Position numbers and translations under genes: made by a program
Notes under the pieces: model-generated
Told to the model about the DNA's origin: nothing
Database searches by the model: none
What the model saw: the letters and a program-made list of their open reading frames with translations, nothing else
Source of the DNA: an uncultured Pseudomonadota bacterium
GTDB taxonomy: Bacteria > Myxococcota_A > UBA796 > SXON01
Direction: 5' to 3'
Length of the DNA stretch: 64,000 nt
Assembly (NCBI GenBank): GCA_903875225.1
Contig: CAIQVJ010000108.1
Location: forward strand, 235,196 to 299,195
Part shown: positions 1-8,572 of the stretch, in pieces
How the letters are laid out: each line of letters opens with the position of its first letter
Position numbering within the stretch: the first letter of the stretch is position 1

Positions 1-8
1 AGAATTCC

Positions 9-407
9 ATGGCCAAAGCGCTCATCCAGTACACCGCAACCGGTCGCCGCAAGACCTCCGCTGCGCGCATCTTCCTCCGGCCCGGCAGCGGCAAGTTCGT
101 GATCAACACGCGCGAGCTCGACAACTACTTCGTCCGGCCCACGCTCCGCATGGTCGTGAAGCAGTCGCTCAACCTCGTCGCGGCGGCCGATCGCTACGAC
201 GTCATGATCACCGTCAAGGGTGGTGGCAAGAGCGGCCAGGCTGTCGCGATCCGTATGGGCATCGCCCGCGCGCTCGTCGCCGCGAACCCGACCGATCGCA
301 CAGAACTGAAGAAGGCCGGCTTCCTTCGCCGCGACGACCGTAAGGTCGAGCGCAAGAAGTACGGCCAGCCCGGCGCCCGCAAGCGCTTCCAGTTCTCCAA
401 GCGCTGA
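9..407 (+). CDS. rpsI: 30S ribosomal protein S9
   Basis: Universal small-subunit ribosomal protein S9; its C-terminal tail reaches the P-site tRNA. The 132-residue product has normal length and the family hallmarks: an N-terminal YTATGRRKTSAARIFL block, a central GGGKSGQAVAIRMGIARAL segment, and a basic tail ending in FQFSKR, where the final SKR is nearly invariant. The ATG at position 9 fits this full-length alignment. Only eight bases precede it, so the usual partner rplM, expected just upstream, cannot be seen. A strong hairpin terminator follows 27 bases after the stop, so this is probably the last gene of its operon. Confidence 0.98.
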   Translation: MAKALIQYTATGRRKTSAARIFLRPGSGKFVINTRELDNYFVRPTLRMVVKQSLNLVAAADRYDVMITVKGGGKSGQAVAIRMGIARALVAANPTDRTELKKAGFLRRDDRKVERKKYGQPGARKRFQFSKR

Positions 408-434
408 TCAGCGGGGTCTGCCCCGAAGGTCGAG

Positions 435-472
435 CCGGTGGTTCCGAGAGGAGCCGCCGGTTTCGCGTTTTT
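435..472 (+). terminator. Rho-independent terminator of rpsI
   Basis: An 11-bp stem (435-445 with 450-460, two G-T wobbles) closes a GAGA tetraloop and is followed by a T-rich tract interrupted by CGCG (461-472). It starts 27 bases after the rpsI stop. This is the clearest intrinsic terminator in the window. Confidence 0.8.
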
Positions 473-610
473 GCGCCTGGCCGCCGCGCCCCGACCCTCT
501 GTCACCGGTCAGCGTCGACGTGTCATCGATCAGCTCCCATGTGTCGCTGATCGTACACGCATCAACATGCGGCCCTGGCAGGCCGGTTTGCCACGGGGCC
601 ATGATCACTG

Positions 611-1240
611 CTACCAGAGCGTGAGCTCGCACCACTCCCGGTCGGCGCGGCGCACAGCAGCGTCGAACTCCCATTTCGCCGAGAACGTCGAGTGGAGCCC
701 TGTGGAAGCGAACGGGTCGGGGTTGCAGCCCCACTCCGCCTCCACCGAGCCGCTTCCGTGCGTGGGGGAGTCGATCGTGAGCCAGTTGGCGCTCCCGGGC
801 ATGCCGTTGGGCAGCGCGGCGCCACCCTCCGAGGTGGAAGCCGCCGTGTCGGTGGAGTCGTAGCCGCCGTCGGCCGAGGAGGAGAACCACAACGCCATCA
901 CCCCGTTCTCCGGGTAGGCCGTGAACTCGAGGCGATCGAGATCCACCCCACACGGAGACACGGGTTCGGGGAGATCGAACTCCCCGATGATCTGGTGCCA
1001 ACCGTCACCTCCGAGGGATTTCGACATCTCCGCGACGTTGTTCTCCTTCAACACCTGGAGGAGGCCTGCGCCGCCGGACGAGACCATCTCGCCCAGCTGC
1101 GCGCCGGTCGCGCCGGGAATGACGACCTCCAGGTCCAGCCCCGGGTCGGTCGATCCGGTGATCGAGACCGTCACCGTGCCTCCGCCCGTGTACTGGGTTC
1201 CGCAGCACCCGAAGAGCCCGAGAAGCAGGAAGAATCGCAT
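611..1240 (-). CDS. Predicted lipoprotein of unknown function
   Basis: I do not recognise a family. From the ATG at 1240 the 209-residue product begins MRFFLLLGLFGCCGTQ, a short lipoprotein signal with a Cys near residue 12. An ATG three codons upstream (1249) is possible; extending the frame further up to 1564 would run through kdsB and is not credible. The mature part is acidic, with a glycine/threonine-rich segment after the Cys, a possible Cys pair near the end and a terminal ELTLW. It ends toward rpsI and is divergent from kdsB. Probably an outer-membrane-anchored protein; its role is unknown. Confidence 0.6.
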   Translation of the reverse strand: MRFFLLLGLFGCCGTQYTGGGTVTVSITGSTDPGLDLEVVIPGATGAQLGEMVSSGGAGLLQVLKENNVAEMSKSLGGDGWHQIIGEFDLPEPVSPCGVDLDRLEFTAYPENGVMALWFSSSADGGYDSTDTAASTSEGGAALPNGMPGSANWLTIDSPTHGSGSVEAEWGCNPDPFASTGLHSTFSAKWEFDAAVRRADREWCELTLW

Positions 1241-1449
1241 GAAGTCCATCCGGTGTGGCCAGAATGTAAGCAAGCGGTGTGCCAGCGCAGCCGGCCCCCG
1301 CCGATGCCCAGCGGCGTTCTCCGGCCACGCCGTGACCAGGCGCCCCGGGGCCGCGAGCCGCCCGGAGATCAGAAATCTTCTGGACACGCGCCGGAAACCG
1401 TGTGATTCGGCTGTGGCGCCGGACCCGTTCTCGAGCGCCCGGAGCGAGT

Positions 1450-2163
1450 GTGCCCGGTCCCCGTCTTTCTGTGCTTGCCGTCCTCCCCGCGCGAATCGGG
1501 AGCACCCGGCTGCCGGCGAAGGCACTGGCCGATATTCAAGGTGCACCGATGATTGTTCGCACATGGGAGCGGGCGATGCGCGCCGAGGTCGACCGCGTGG
1601 TGGTCGCGACGGACGATGATCGCATCGCCTCGGCAGTGCGGGACGTCGGGGGCGAGGCGGTGATGACGGGCCCCTGCCAGAGCGGGACCGACCGCGTGGC
1701 CGAAGCCGCCCGCAGCCTCGGGTGGGAGGGGCCCGTCCTCAACGTGCAGGGCGACGAGCCGATGATCGACCCGCCGACCATCAGCGCCGTCGCGGCAGCG
1801 GTGCGCGCCGGGCACCCCATCGCCACGCCCGCCACCCGGCTCACCGGAGACCCGACCCTCCGCTCCCGGGTCAAGGTCGTGGTGCGCGCCGACGGCCGAG
1901 CGCTCTACTTCTCGCGTTCGGCCATCCCCTTCGGCGGCCCCTACCTGCTCCACCTGGGAGTGTACGGGTTTCAACCGGAGGTGCTGCAGGCGCTCGCAGC
2001 CCTGCCCCCCTCCCCGCTCGAAAGTTCGGAGTCTCTCGAACAACTCCGATGGTTGGAGGCTGGCTATGACCTGTTCGTCGCCCGAGTCGCGACAGAGGCG
2101 CCAGCCGTGGACACCCAGGACGACCTTGACCATATGCGCGCCATCTGGCATGCACTCCCTTGA
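1450..2163 (+). CDS. kdsB: 3-deoxy-manno-octulosonate cytidylyltransferase
   Basis: Activates Kdo with CTP to CMP-Kdo for the lipopolysaccharide inner core, in the cytoplasm. Family motifs are present: VLPARIGSTRLPAKAL at the N-terminus (nucleotide-binding loop), VVVATDDDRI, NVQGDEPMI (metal and substrate site), SRSAIPF and HLGVYGF. The chosen GTG at 1450 has a GGAG ribosome site five bases upstream and gives 237 residues, close to family size; the frame is open further upstream but without the motif spacing expected. The next gene, pyrG, makes the CTP co-substrate and starts 38 bases downstream, so the two are probably co-transcribed. Confidence 0.93.
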   Translation: MPGPRLSVLAVLPARIGSTRLPAKALADIQGAPMIVRTWERAMRAEVDRVVVATDDDRIASAVRDVGGEAVMTGPCQSGTDRVAEAARSLGWEGPVLNVQGDEPMIDPPTISAVAAAVRAGHPIATPATRLTGDPTLRSRVKVVVRADGRALYFSRSAIPFGGPYLLHLGVYGFQPEVLQALAALPPSPLESSESLEQLRWLEAGYDLFVARVATEAPAVDTQDDLDHMRAIWHALP

Positions 2164-2201
2164 AGAATCGGCAGCCCCAAAACCCTCCCGCCAGGAACCA
2201 C

Positions 2202-3857
2202 ATGCAAACCAAGTTCATCTTCATCACGGGCGGCGTGCTCTCGTCCCTCGGCAAAGGGCTCTCCGCCGCGGCGATCGGTGCCGTCATGGAGGCCCGCGGC
2301 CTGCGTGTCATCAACGTCAAGATGGATCCCTACCTGAACGTGGATCCGGGCACGATGTCGCCCTACCAGCACGGCGAGGTGTTCGTGACGGAGGATGGCG
2401 CCGAGACCGACCTCGACCTGGGCCACTATGAGCGGTTCGTCGCGCGCCCGCTCCACCAGCGCAACAGCTTCACCGCCGGGAAGATCTACCAGAACGTGAT
2501 CGAGCGCGAACGCGAGGGTGGCTACCTCGGCAGCACCGTGCAGGTGATCCCGCACGTGACGGACGAGATCAAGCGCATGATGGAGGAGGCGACCGGGCCC
2601 AAGAACGGGCGGGTGGACCTCGCCATCATCGAGATCGGCGGCACCGTGGGCGACATCGAGTCCCTCCCCTTCATCGAGGCCATCCGCCAGATGCGCGCGG
2701 ACAAGGGGCCGGAGAACGTGCTCTACATCCACGTCACGCTGGTGCCATACATCCGCGCCGCGGGCGAGCTCAAGACGAAGCCCACGCAGCACTCGGTCAA
2801 GGAGTTGCTCTCGCTCGGCATCCAGCCGCACATCCTGCTCTGTCGCAGCGAGACCCCCATCCCGGACGAATTGCGACAGAAGATCGCGAACTTCTGCAAC
2901 GTCGGCAAGGACGACGTGATCTCGGCGCACGACGTCAACAACATCTACAAGCTCCCGCTCGTGTTCCACGAGCAGGGCCTGGATGCGCGGATCCTGCAGC
3001 GCCTGGGCGGAAACTGGGGCGTCGCCGCGCCGCTGCTCGACCGCTGGCAGGACTACGTCGACCGCTCGGAGCAGCCGCCGCACACGCTGAAGGTCGCTGT
3101 GGTCGGCAAGTACGTGCAACACCAGACCGACACGTACAAGTCGCTCAACGAGGCGCTCACGCACGGCGGGATCGTCAACGCGGCGCGGGTCGAGCTCAAG
3201 TACGTGGACAGCGGGGACATCGATCCCTCGAACGTCGCCCGGCACCTCGCTGGAGTAGACGCCGTGCTGATCCCCGGCGGCTTCGGGGACCGGGGCATCG
3301 ACGGGAAGATCCACGCGATCCGCTACGCGCGCGAGAACAACCTGCCGTTCTTCGGGATCTGCCTCGGGATGCAGCTCGCCGTGGTGGAGTTCCTGCGCAA
3401 CGTCGGCGGCCTCGCGGATGCAAACTCCTCCGAGTTCGGCCCCACGCAACACCCGGTCATCCACCTGATGGACAGCCAGGCGGGCATCACCGCCAAGGGC
3501 GGCACGATGCGCCTCGGCGCGTATCCCTGTGACCTCGCCCCGGGATCCGTGGCGCGGCGGATCTACGGCGCCGATCGGATCTCCGAGCGCCACCGCCACC
3601 GCTTCGAGGTCAACCCGGCCTACCACGCGTTGCTCGAGGAGAAGGGCATGCGGATCAGCGGCACCTCCCCGGACCGCACGCTGGTGGAGATGATCGAGCT
3701 TCCGGGACACCCGTACTTCGTCGCGTGCCAGTTCCATCCCGAGTTCAAGAGCCGCCCGCTCGTCCCGCACCCGTTGTTCAGCGCGTTCCTGCGCGCGGCG
3801 CTCGAGCGTCAGCTCCTCCGCGAGCGGACGAAGCCTGCGCCGGAGATCAGCGCCTGA
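2202..3857 (+). CDS. pyrG: CTP synthase
   Basis: Converts UTP to CTP using ATP and glutamine. The 551-residue protein has both halves. The N-terminal amidoligase domain carries FITGGVLSSLGKG and KMDPYLNVDPGTMSP, and the linker contains HEQGLDARIL. The C-terminal class I glutamine amidotransferase has the nucleophile in FFGICLGMQ and the His/Glu pair in CQFHPEF. The ATG at 2202 is preceded by AGGAA; a TTG at 2160 in the same frame would add 14 atypical residues and is rejected. It sits between kdsB and an lptA-like gene whose start overlaps its stop, linking CTP supply to lipopolysaccharide synthesis and export. Confidence 0.97.
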   Translation: MQTKFIFITGGVLSSLGKGLSAAAIGAVMEARGLRVINVKMDPYLNVDPGTMSPYQHGEVFVTEDGAETDLDLGHYERFVARPLHQRNSFTAGKIYQNVIEREREGGYLGSTVQVIPHVTDEIKRMMEEATGPKNGRVDLAIIEIGGTVGDIESLPFIEAIRQMRADKGPENVLYIHVTLVPYIRAAGELKTKPTQHSVKELLSLGIQPHILLCRSETPIPDELRQKIANFCNVGKDDVISAHDVNNIYKLPLVFHEQGLDARILQRLGGNWGVAAPLLDRWQDYVDRSEQPPHTLKVAVVGKYVQHQTDTYKSLNEALTHGGIVNAARVELKYVDSGDIDPSNVARHLAGVDAVLIPGGFGDRGIDGKIHAIRYARENNLPFFGICLGMQLAVVEFLRNVGGLADANSSEFGPTQHPVIHLMDSQAGITAKGGTMRLGAYPCDLAPGSVARRIYGADRISERHRHRFEVNPAYHALLEEKGMRISGTSPDRTLVEMIELPGHPYFVACQFHPEFKSRPLVPHPLFSAFLRAALERQLLRERTKPAPEISA

Positions 3858-4417
3858 TCGCGATCCTGCTCCTGCTGCAGGGCTGCGCTCAGGATCTGCC
3901 CGAGGCCCCGGTCGAGACCGTCCTCACGGGCGTGGACGGCACGCTCGGGCCCTGGACGGGCACGGCCGCACGAGTGGAGCTCATCGCGGGCGTGGCCTAC
4001 GCGGAGGACGTGAAGGCCACCGCCTCCTCCGCCATCCCGCTCGTGATCGAGGCCGCGAAGTCGGACTGGGATCTCAAGGGGCAGACCGCGACCTTCAAGG
4101 AGAACGTGAAGGTCACCCGGGGCCCTGTCACCCTCACGGCGGATGCCCTCGACGTCCGCTACAAGGACGCGAGCCACGTGGACGTGGTCACGGCCACGGG
4201 CCACGTGGTCGTCACGCGCGGCGAGCGGGTGGCTCGCGCCGACCGGGCCACGCTCACGGCGGGCGACGGGCGGATCGTGCTCACCGGCTCCCCCACGCTC
4301 ACCGAGGGCGTGAACGAGCTCATGGGCGAGCGCATCGAGGTGTACCTCGACGACGAGAAGGCCACCTGCGTGGGCGCTGGCACGCCGTGCAGGCTGAAGA
4401 TCGTGGGCGGCCTGTAG
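3854..4417 (+). CDS. LptA/OstA-like lipopolysaccharide transport protein (lipoprotein)
   Basis: Probable periplasmic bridge component for lipopolysaccharide transport. After a lipoprotein signal (LIAILLLLQGC) the middle of the 187-residue product has OstA-type beta-jellyroll repeats: LKGQTATFKENVKVTRG, ADALDVRYKD, ATGHVVVTRGERVARADRA and GRIVLTGSPTL. Between the pyrG stop and the signal peptide there is no in-frame ATG, GTG or TTG, so the best start is a CTG at 3854 whose last two bases begin the pyrG TGA; a GGAG lies eight bases upstream. The location after kdsB and pyrG supports the call. A lipid anchor is unusual for LptA, so an LptC-like or fused role is possible. Confidence 0.75.
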   Translation: MIAILLLLQGCAQDLPEAPVETVLTGVDGTLGPWTGTAARVELIAGVAYAEDVKATASSAIPLVIEAAKSDWDLKGQTATFKENVKVTRGPVTLTADALDVRYKDASHVDVVTATGHVVVTRGERVARADRATLTAGDGRIVLTGSPTLTEGVNELMGERIEVYLDDEKATCVGAGTPCRLKIVGGL

Positions 4418-4418
4418 G

Positions 4419-5462
4419 CTACGGCGCCGCGGTGTCCGTCTGCTCGGTCGGCTCACCCGAGGTGGAGAGCACGTCGTAGGTGATGTTCACGACCGAGAGG
4501 GGATCGGGGAAGACCGTGGTGAAGCTGATGCTGTTCCGGGGCTGGCTGTAGCTCCAGTCCGCCCCGGCGGCGTAGTCCGTCACGTTGCCCTCGGGGTCGG
4601 TGACCGAGACCGCGATCGAGTCCTGCACGGGCACGAGCGAGAGGAAGAACTCGTTCTTCAGGCCCGCGGCCTGCAGCCCGAGCTGATCCAGGAGGCTCGC
4701 GTAGTCGGTGGAGCAGATGTCCCACTCGATGCCGCCGACGTTCCGGGTGACCTCGAGGTAGCCATCGCCTCGCTCCGCGGTCGGGCATCCGTTGCCCAGT
4801 CCGACCACCGAGGAGAAGTAGGTCGCGCCGTCCGGCTTCAGGCTGGTCATCCAGTTCGAGAACTCGTTGACCGACTCATCCCGGCTCTGGTTCTTCTCGT
4901 CGGAGATCACGACGATGGACAGGTCCGCGCTGTCGCGCATGAAGCCGGCGCTGGTGGTCGAGGCGTTGGTGACGAGAGCAGCCCACGCGGCGTCGGTCCC
5001 GCGCTCGGTGGAGCTGCCGTTGGTGCCCAGGTTCGCCCGCTGCTGGAAGCTCGCTGTCGCCTCCTCCTCGGTGAACGTGTCATCGATGTAGGCGGTCCCG
5101 GTGGAGTCGTCCTCGATGAGCACGCCCTTGGTGCGCGGGCTGTCACAGTCCGTGGACACCACGCCGACGTGGTAGTCGAGCCCGGAGCCGGAAAAATACT
5201 GGATGAACAGCGGAAAATTCTCACGAAGCGCGCGCTGCTCCTCTGCCATGGAGCCCGAATTGTCGACGACGAACAGCACGTCCACGGCGGCGACGGTCAC
5301 CTGGGTGATGGCATCCACCTGCTTCGGCACGGACAGATCCGGCGGGTTGTAGGCGCCGTTCACCTCCGACGCGCCCTTGAGCCCGTTGTCGATGGTGCAG
5401 CCCACGGGGAGCAGCAGCCACGGGATCCCGAAACCTAGGCATTGAACGATCGTGGAGCGCAT
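4419..5462 (-). CDS. VWA-domain lipoprotein
   Basis: Secreted, lipid-anchored protein with a von Willebrand factor A domain. The ATG at 5462 starts MRSTIVQCLGFGIPWLLLPVGC, a signal with a lipobox Cys; a GAGG lies just upstream. The metal-ion-dependent adhesion motif is intact (VDVLFVVDNSGSMAEE, DxSxS form), and later VVISDEKNQS and VVGLGNGCPTAE fit the fold. The C-terminal part (VSVTDPEGNVTDY onward) looks like a beta-sandwich of the kind that follows VWA domains in myxobacterial surface proteins. It ends in a Thr/Glu tail. It is convergent with the lptA-like gene, with one base between. Ligand and role unknown. Confidence 0.8.
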   Translation of the reverse strand: MRSTIVQCLGFGIPWLLLPVGCTIDNGLKGASEVNGAYNPPDLSVPKQVDAITQVTVAAVDVLFVVDNSGSMAEEQRALRENFPLFIQYFSGSGLDYHVGVVSTDCDSPRTKGVLIEDDSTGTAYIDDTFTEEEATASFQQRANLGTNGSSTERGTDAAWAALVTNASTTSAGFMRDSADLSIVVISDEKNQSRDESVNEFSNWMTSLKPDGATYFSSVVGLGNGCPTAERGDGYLEVTRNVGGIEWDICSTDYASLLDQLGLQAAGLKNEFFLSLVPVQDSIAVSVTDPEGNVTDYAAGADWSYSQPRNSISFTTVFPDPLSVVNITYDVLSTSGEPTEQTDTAAP

Positions 5463-5513
5463 AGGGGCCTCATCGTGCCGTGCAGCGGCAACAAACACAG
5501 TGTACCAGAGTTT

Positions 5514-6068
5514 CTACTCTTCGACCCAGCCATCCTTCTCGTCGATGGAGGTGACCCTGTCGTCGTCCAGGTACACCAGCCGCGTGAAGGTGCCGATCGC
5601 CTTGTAGAGGGTCTTGCTGCCGGGCTCGTACACCAGCACCACGCCGTCGTCATGGCGCTCGAAGCGGTAGACGAGCAACTCCGAACGCGCAGCCGGTCGC
5701 CCGGTGAGCTTCCGCTTGTCGTACGGCGCCCCCCAGGCCATCAACACCTGGTCCTTGATCCATCCGGTCTGCACCTTGCCGTCGAGGATCTGCTTCCGGA
5801 CGACGTCGTTGTACTGGTAGAACTTGTCCCAGAGGCTCTGCTCGGGCACGCAGCACTTCTTGGCCTTGAGCCATTCGTCCCGCTCGGCGTCGGTCTTGAA
5901 CTTCAGCCAGGTCTCCCGCTCCTCCTCCGTCATGAACGGCCGCAGCGCGATGTACTGACCGTACTCCGTCTCCGAGAGCTTCTTGATCTTCGATGCCATG
6001 CCGCAGCCCGGACCGTAGAGGCAAAGAGCAGGAAGTAGGATGAGAATCGGAAACGAACGACGAAGCAT
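5514..6068 (-). CDS. Lipoprotein with GWxTD-like region
   Basis: Predicted outer-membrane lipoprotein of 184 residues. From ATG 6068 it begins MLRRSFPILILLPALC and reaches a lipobox-like GPGC. The middle segment YIALRPFMTEEERETWL followed by KTDAERDEWLKAKK resembles the GWxTD domain common in delta- and Acidobacterial lipoproteins. After it, KDQVLMAWGAPYDKRK resembles the small BamE/SmpA-type motif (valine-x-x-x-x-G-x-P). The C-terminal half is beta-rich (VLVYEPGSKTLYK, LVYLDDDRVTSI). The assignment rests on pattern only. It is followed by the VWA lipoprotein on the same strand and may share its transcript. Confidence 0.65.
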   Translation of the reverse strand: MLRRSFPILILLPALCLYGPGCGMASKIKKLSETEYGQYIALRPFMTEEERETWLKFKTDAERDEWLKAKKCCVPEQSLWDKFYQYNDVVRKQILDGKVQTGWIKDQVLMAWGAPYDKRKLTGRPAARSELLVYRFERHDDGVVLVYEPGSKTLYKAIGTFTRLVYLDDDRVTSIDEKDGWVEE

Positions 6069-6185
6069 GTGGACCTCGGAGCGGGGGCCCGCCGGGCCAC
6101 GCCGACGGGGGAGCACAGCTATCAAGATCCGCGGTGAAATGCGGTCACTGACACCGCCCGGAGCGTCGCGCGACGGCCGGGCGGC

Positions 6186-6893
6186 TCATTTCCCGTCGAT
6201 CAGGCAACCGGTGGCGGGATCCGCAAGGGCGACAGCGCTCGCAGCCAGCCATCCCCGACGCCCGTCCGGCAGCGCGACGAGCAGCTCACCCCCGCCCTTG
6301 TCGACCACCCGCACCTCCGCCCCGGCGCCCAGCGGGAACAGCGTGGAGCCACCGCCGAGGTCGCTGGTCACCTTCGTGGGGGTCTGCACCACGGCCACCG
6401 GCAGCTTCGCGCCCGCCGCCAGGCCCCCGAACGCGACCCAGAGCCCGAGCCCGGCGAGGCCGGCACCGGGCACCCGGGCGCGCACACCCCCGAAAGCGAG
6501 CGCACAGAGGGCGAGCCCCGCGATCCCGGCCCCGATCCACTGGCCCTCGTCGGGCGTGAGAGCGCGCTGCCAGGGTGCCCAGATCGGCGCCTGGGGGGCG
6601 ATCTCGTAGCGGTCGGTGAGCTTGCGCCGGGCGATGTCCAGGTTCGCCTGCACATCGGGGTCGCGTGGGGCCAACGCCGCCGCGCATTGCCATGCGAGCA
6701 TCGCCTCGGGCAGCCTGTCCTGGCGATACCGCAGGTTGCCGAGGTTGTAGTAGACGTCGGAGGTGCGTGCGCCCTCGTCGATCATCGCGCGGATCGCGGT
6801 GTCTGCTGCCGGCAGATCGCCGCCAGCGAGCGCGGAGTTGAACGTGTCCGGGGTGGACGCGGCCAGGGCCAGGCCAATGGCGTAGAGCATCAT
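6186..6893 (-). CDS. BatE-like TPR/SH3 membrane protein
   Basis: Last gene of a bat-type (Bacteroides aerotolerance) operon. The 235-residue product has an N-terminal signal or anchor, tetratricopeptide repeats at about residues 25-95 (VYYNLGNLRYRQDRLPEAML, AAALAPRDPDVQANLDIARR), two hydrophobic segments (about 118-135 and 142-163), and a C-terminal SH3-like domain (GGGELLVALPDGRRGWLAAS). This TPR, two membrane spans, SH3 order is that of BatE. Its ATG at 6893 overlaps the TGA of the batD-like gene. Probable role: inner-membrane partner of BatD in envelope stress or assembly; the biochemical function is not established in the family. Confidence 0.8.
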   Translation of the reverse strand: MMLYAIGLALAASTPDTFNSALAGGDLPAADTAIRAMIDEGARTSDVYYNLGNLRYRQDRLPEAMLAWQCAAALAPRDPDVQANLDIARRKLTDRYEIAPQAPIWAPWQRALTPDEGQWIGAGIAGLALCALAFGGVRARVPGAGLAGLGLWVAFGGLAAGAKLPVAVVQTPTKVTSDLGGGSTLFPLGAGAEVRVVDKGGGELLVALPDGRRGWLAASAVALADPATGCLIDGK

Positions 6894-8572
6894 CGGAGCT
6901 TCTTCACGAAGGCGCGCAGGGCCTGTTCGAGCGCCTCGACCGCCCGCGTCGAGCCGCCGCCCCCGCCATCCGCGTAGCGTGCACGCTCGAGCAGCCGGTA
7001 CACGACCTCGGCCTCGGCCGCGACGTCCCCGAGTCTCACCAGATCCTCACCGTGCACGGCCGCCGCGCCGATCCCCAGGCGCGGCGCGACAGCCTCGCGG
7101 AAGATGAGCTCCAGGCCGGAGAGCCGCTCGTGGGGGTCGGTGGGCAGGTCTTCGAAGCCAAACGCCCGGGTGGTGGCCGCGCGCGAGAGGCGCCGCACGA
7201 GCAGGCCCCGCCCCCCCTTGAACACCAGGCCGAGCGCACCCGGGAGCAGCAGCAGCCACGCATAGCGGCCACTCCACCGCGGGATCGTCGACGGCGCCGG
7301 CCGGATCGGGAGCAACTCGTCCCCGGCGCCGATCGGGCCCTGGGGAGCACCACCGGAGGAGAAGCTCGCTACCTGTGCGCTCGCTGCAGAGCCGCCGACC
7401 TCGAGCTCCACAGGGTCGCTGTGCAGCGTGACGTACTCCCCCTTCGCGGGGTCGAAGACGGGCAGGTCGATCGACGGGATGGTGAGCGGCCCAGGGCGCT
7501 GCGGCACGATCGCGCGCTTGAAGCTCGACGTGGCGACGACCTTGCCCTGCTGGATGGTCCCCGTGGCCACGGGCTGATCGTCGTACACCTTGAACCCGTC
7601 CCCGACCAGGGGCGGCAGCTTCACGCCGCTCACCGGGCTGTCGCCGACGAGGTCCACGGCCACAGTCACCGTGTCGCCCACGTTCACCTTCACGGGGCCG
7701 GCGACCGCCGCACCGGTCACGTGGCTCGTCAGCGTGAACTCTCCGACCAGGCCGGTCCAGTCGGCCGGCCGGCCTGCCTTCGGAGGGTCCTTGATCGTGG
7801 TGTGCAACGTCGGCGCGCTGAACATCTCCGAGCGCACGTCCTGGAACATGCCCAGGTCCGGGAAGAGCTGCTCCATCTGCCCACGACGCCGGCGGGAACG
7901 CTCGACTGCGAACTGCGCCTGCAAGGCGCCTCCCGGGATCGAGACCTCGCCGGCCTGCGTGAAGCGCATCGGCAGGTACAGGTCCCGCACCCCGACGGAC
8001 GTGCCGCCCTCGCCCACCGTGTAGGTGGAGTTCACGGGCTCGATGCCGGGCTCGATGGTGAACCCCTTGCCCTCGGGGGGCACCCACTGGCCGTTCTGCA
8101 GCTGCCGGTCGGTGGCGAAGCGCAGGTGGTAGACCACCATCTGCCCCACCCAGTGGGCGGCGTCGGAGAGCTCGCCCGTGAGCTCGTTCACCCCGCCCGT
8201 CGAGGCCCCGCGGGCCTCCACGTGGAGCGACAGCGACTGGGTCTGCAACACCCCGGCCGCCGTCAGGACCGGGAGCGGGGGGATCACGAAGTCGCCGGAC
8301 TTGAGCGCAGTGAGCGTGTACCGGTAGATCGTGGACGTGGTGAGGTTCATGTTCAGCATCAGCTGCTGCTGCTGCTGGCTCTCGAACTCGGCGGTCAGGC
8401 CGTCGGGGACGGGGAATCGCGGGGGTCCTCCCCGCACCGAGGTGTCGGTGACGGTGAGCACGAGCCCGACGCTCTGCCCCTCTGAGAACGTGGGGGTGTC
8501 GGCCTCGATCGAGACCTGCGCCGCAAAGGCGGATGACAGGCCGGAGAGCAGGATGGTGAGCACTGGCATCAT
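6890..8572 (-). CDS. BatD-like protein
   Basis: Inner-membrane protein with a large periplasmic part, 560 residues. A signal peptide (MMPVLTILLSGLSSAFAAQ) is followed by beta-domains typical of the BatD / oxygen-tolerance family: VSIEADTPTFSEGQSVGL at the N-terminus, then RYTLTALKSGDFVIPPLPV, the repeated pattern VNVGDTVTVAVDLVGDSPV, and PQRPGPLTIPSIDLPVFDP. One transmembrane span (YAWLLLLPGALGLVF, about residue 435) precedes a cytoplasmic tail. It starts one base after the batC-like stop and overlaps the batE-like start, so the three genes are one translational unit. Confidence 0.85.
   Translation of the reverse strand: MMPVLTILLSGLSSAFAAQVSIEADTPTFSEGQSVGLVLTVTDTSVRGGPPRFPVPDGLTAEFESQQQQQLMLNMNLTTSTIYRYTLTALKSGDFVIPPLPVLTAAGVLQTQSLSLHVEARGASTGGVNELTGELSDAAHWVGQMVVYHLRFATDRQLQNGQWVPPEGKGFTIEPGIEPVNSTYTVGEGGTSVGVRDLYLPMRFTQAGEVSIPGGALQAQFAVERSRRRRGQMEQLFPDLGMFQDVRSEMFSAPTLHTTIKDPPKAGRPADWTGLVGEFTLTSHVTGAAVAGPVKVNVGDTVTVAVDLVGDSPVSGVKLPPLVGDGFKVYDDQPVATGTIQQGKVVATSSFKRAIVPQRPGPLTIPSIDLPVFDPAKGEYVTLHSDPVELEVGGSAASAQVASFSSGGAPQGPIGAGDELLPIRPAPSTIPRWSGRYAWLLLLPGALGLVFKGGRGLLVRRLSRAATTRAFGFEDLPTDPHERLSGLELIFREAVAPRLGIGAAAVHGEDLVRLGDVAAEAEVVYRLLERARYADGGGGGSTRAVEALEQALRAFVKKLR

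Noticed and set aside
2160..2201. TTG start for pyrG
   Set aside because: It would add 14 residues not found in CTP synthases; ATG 2202 has a ribosome site.
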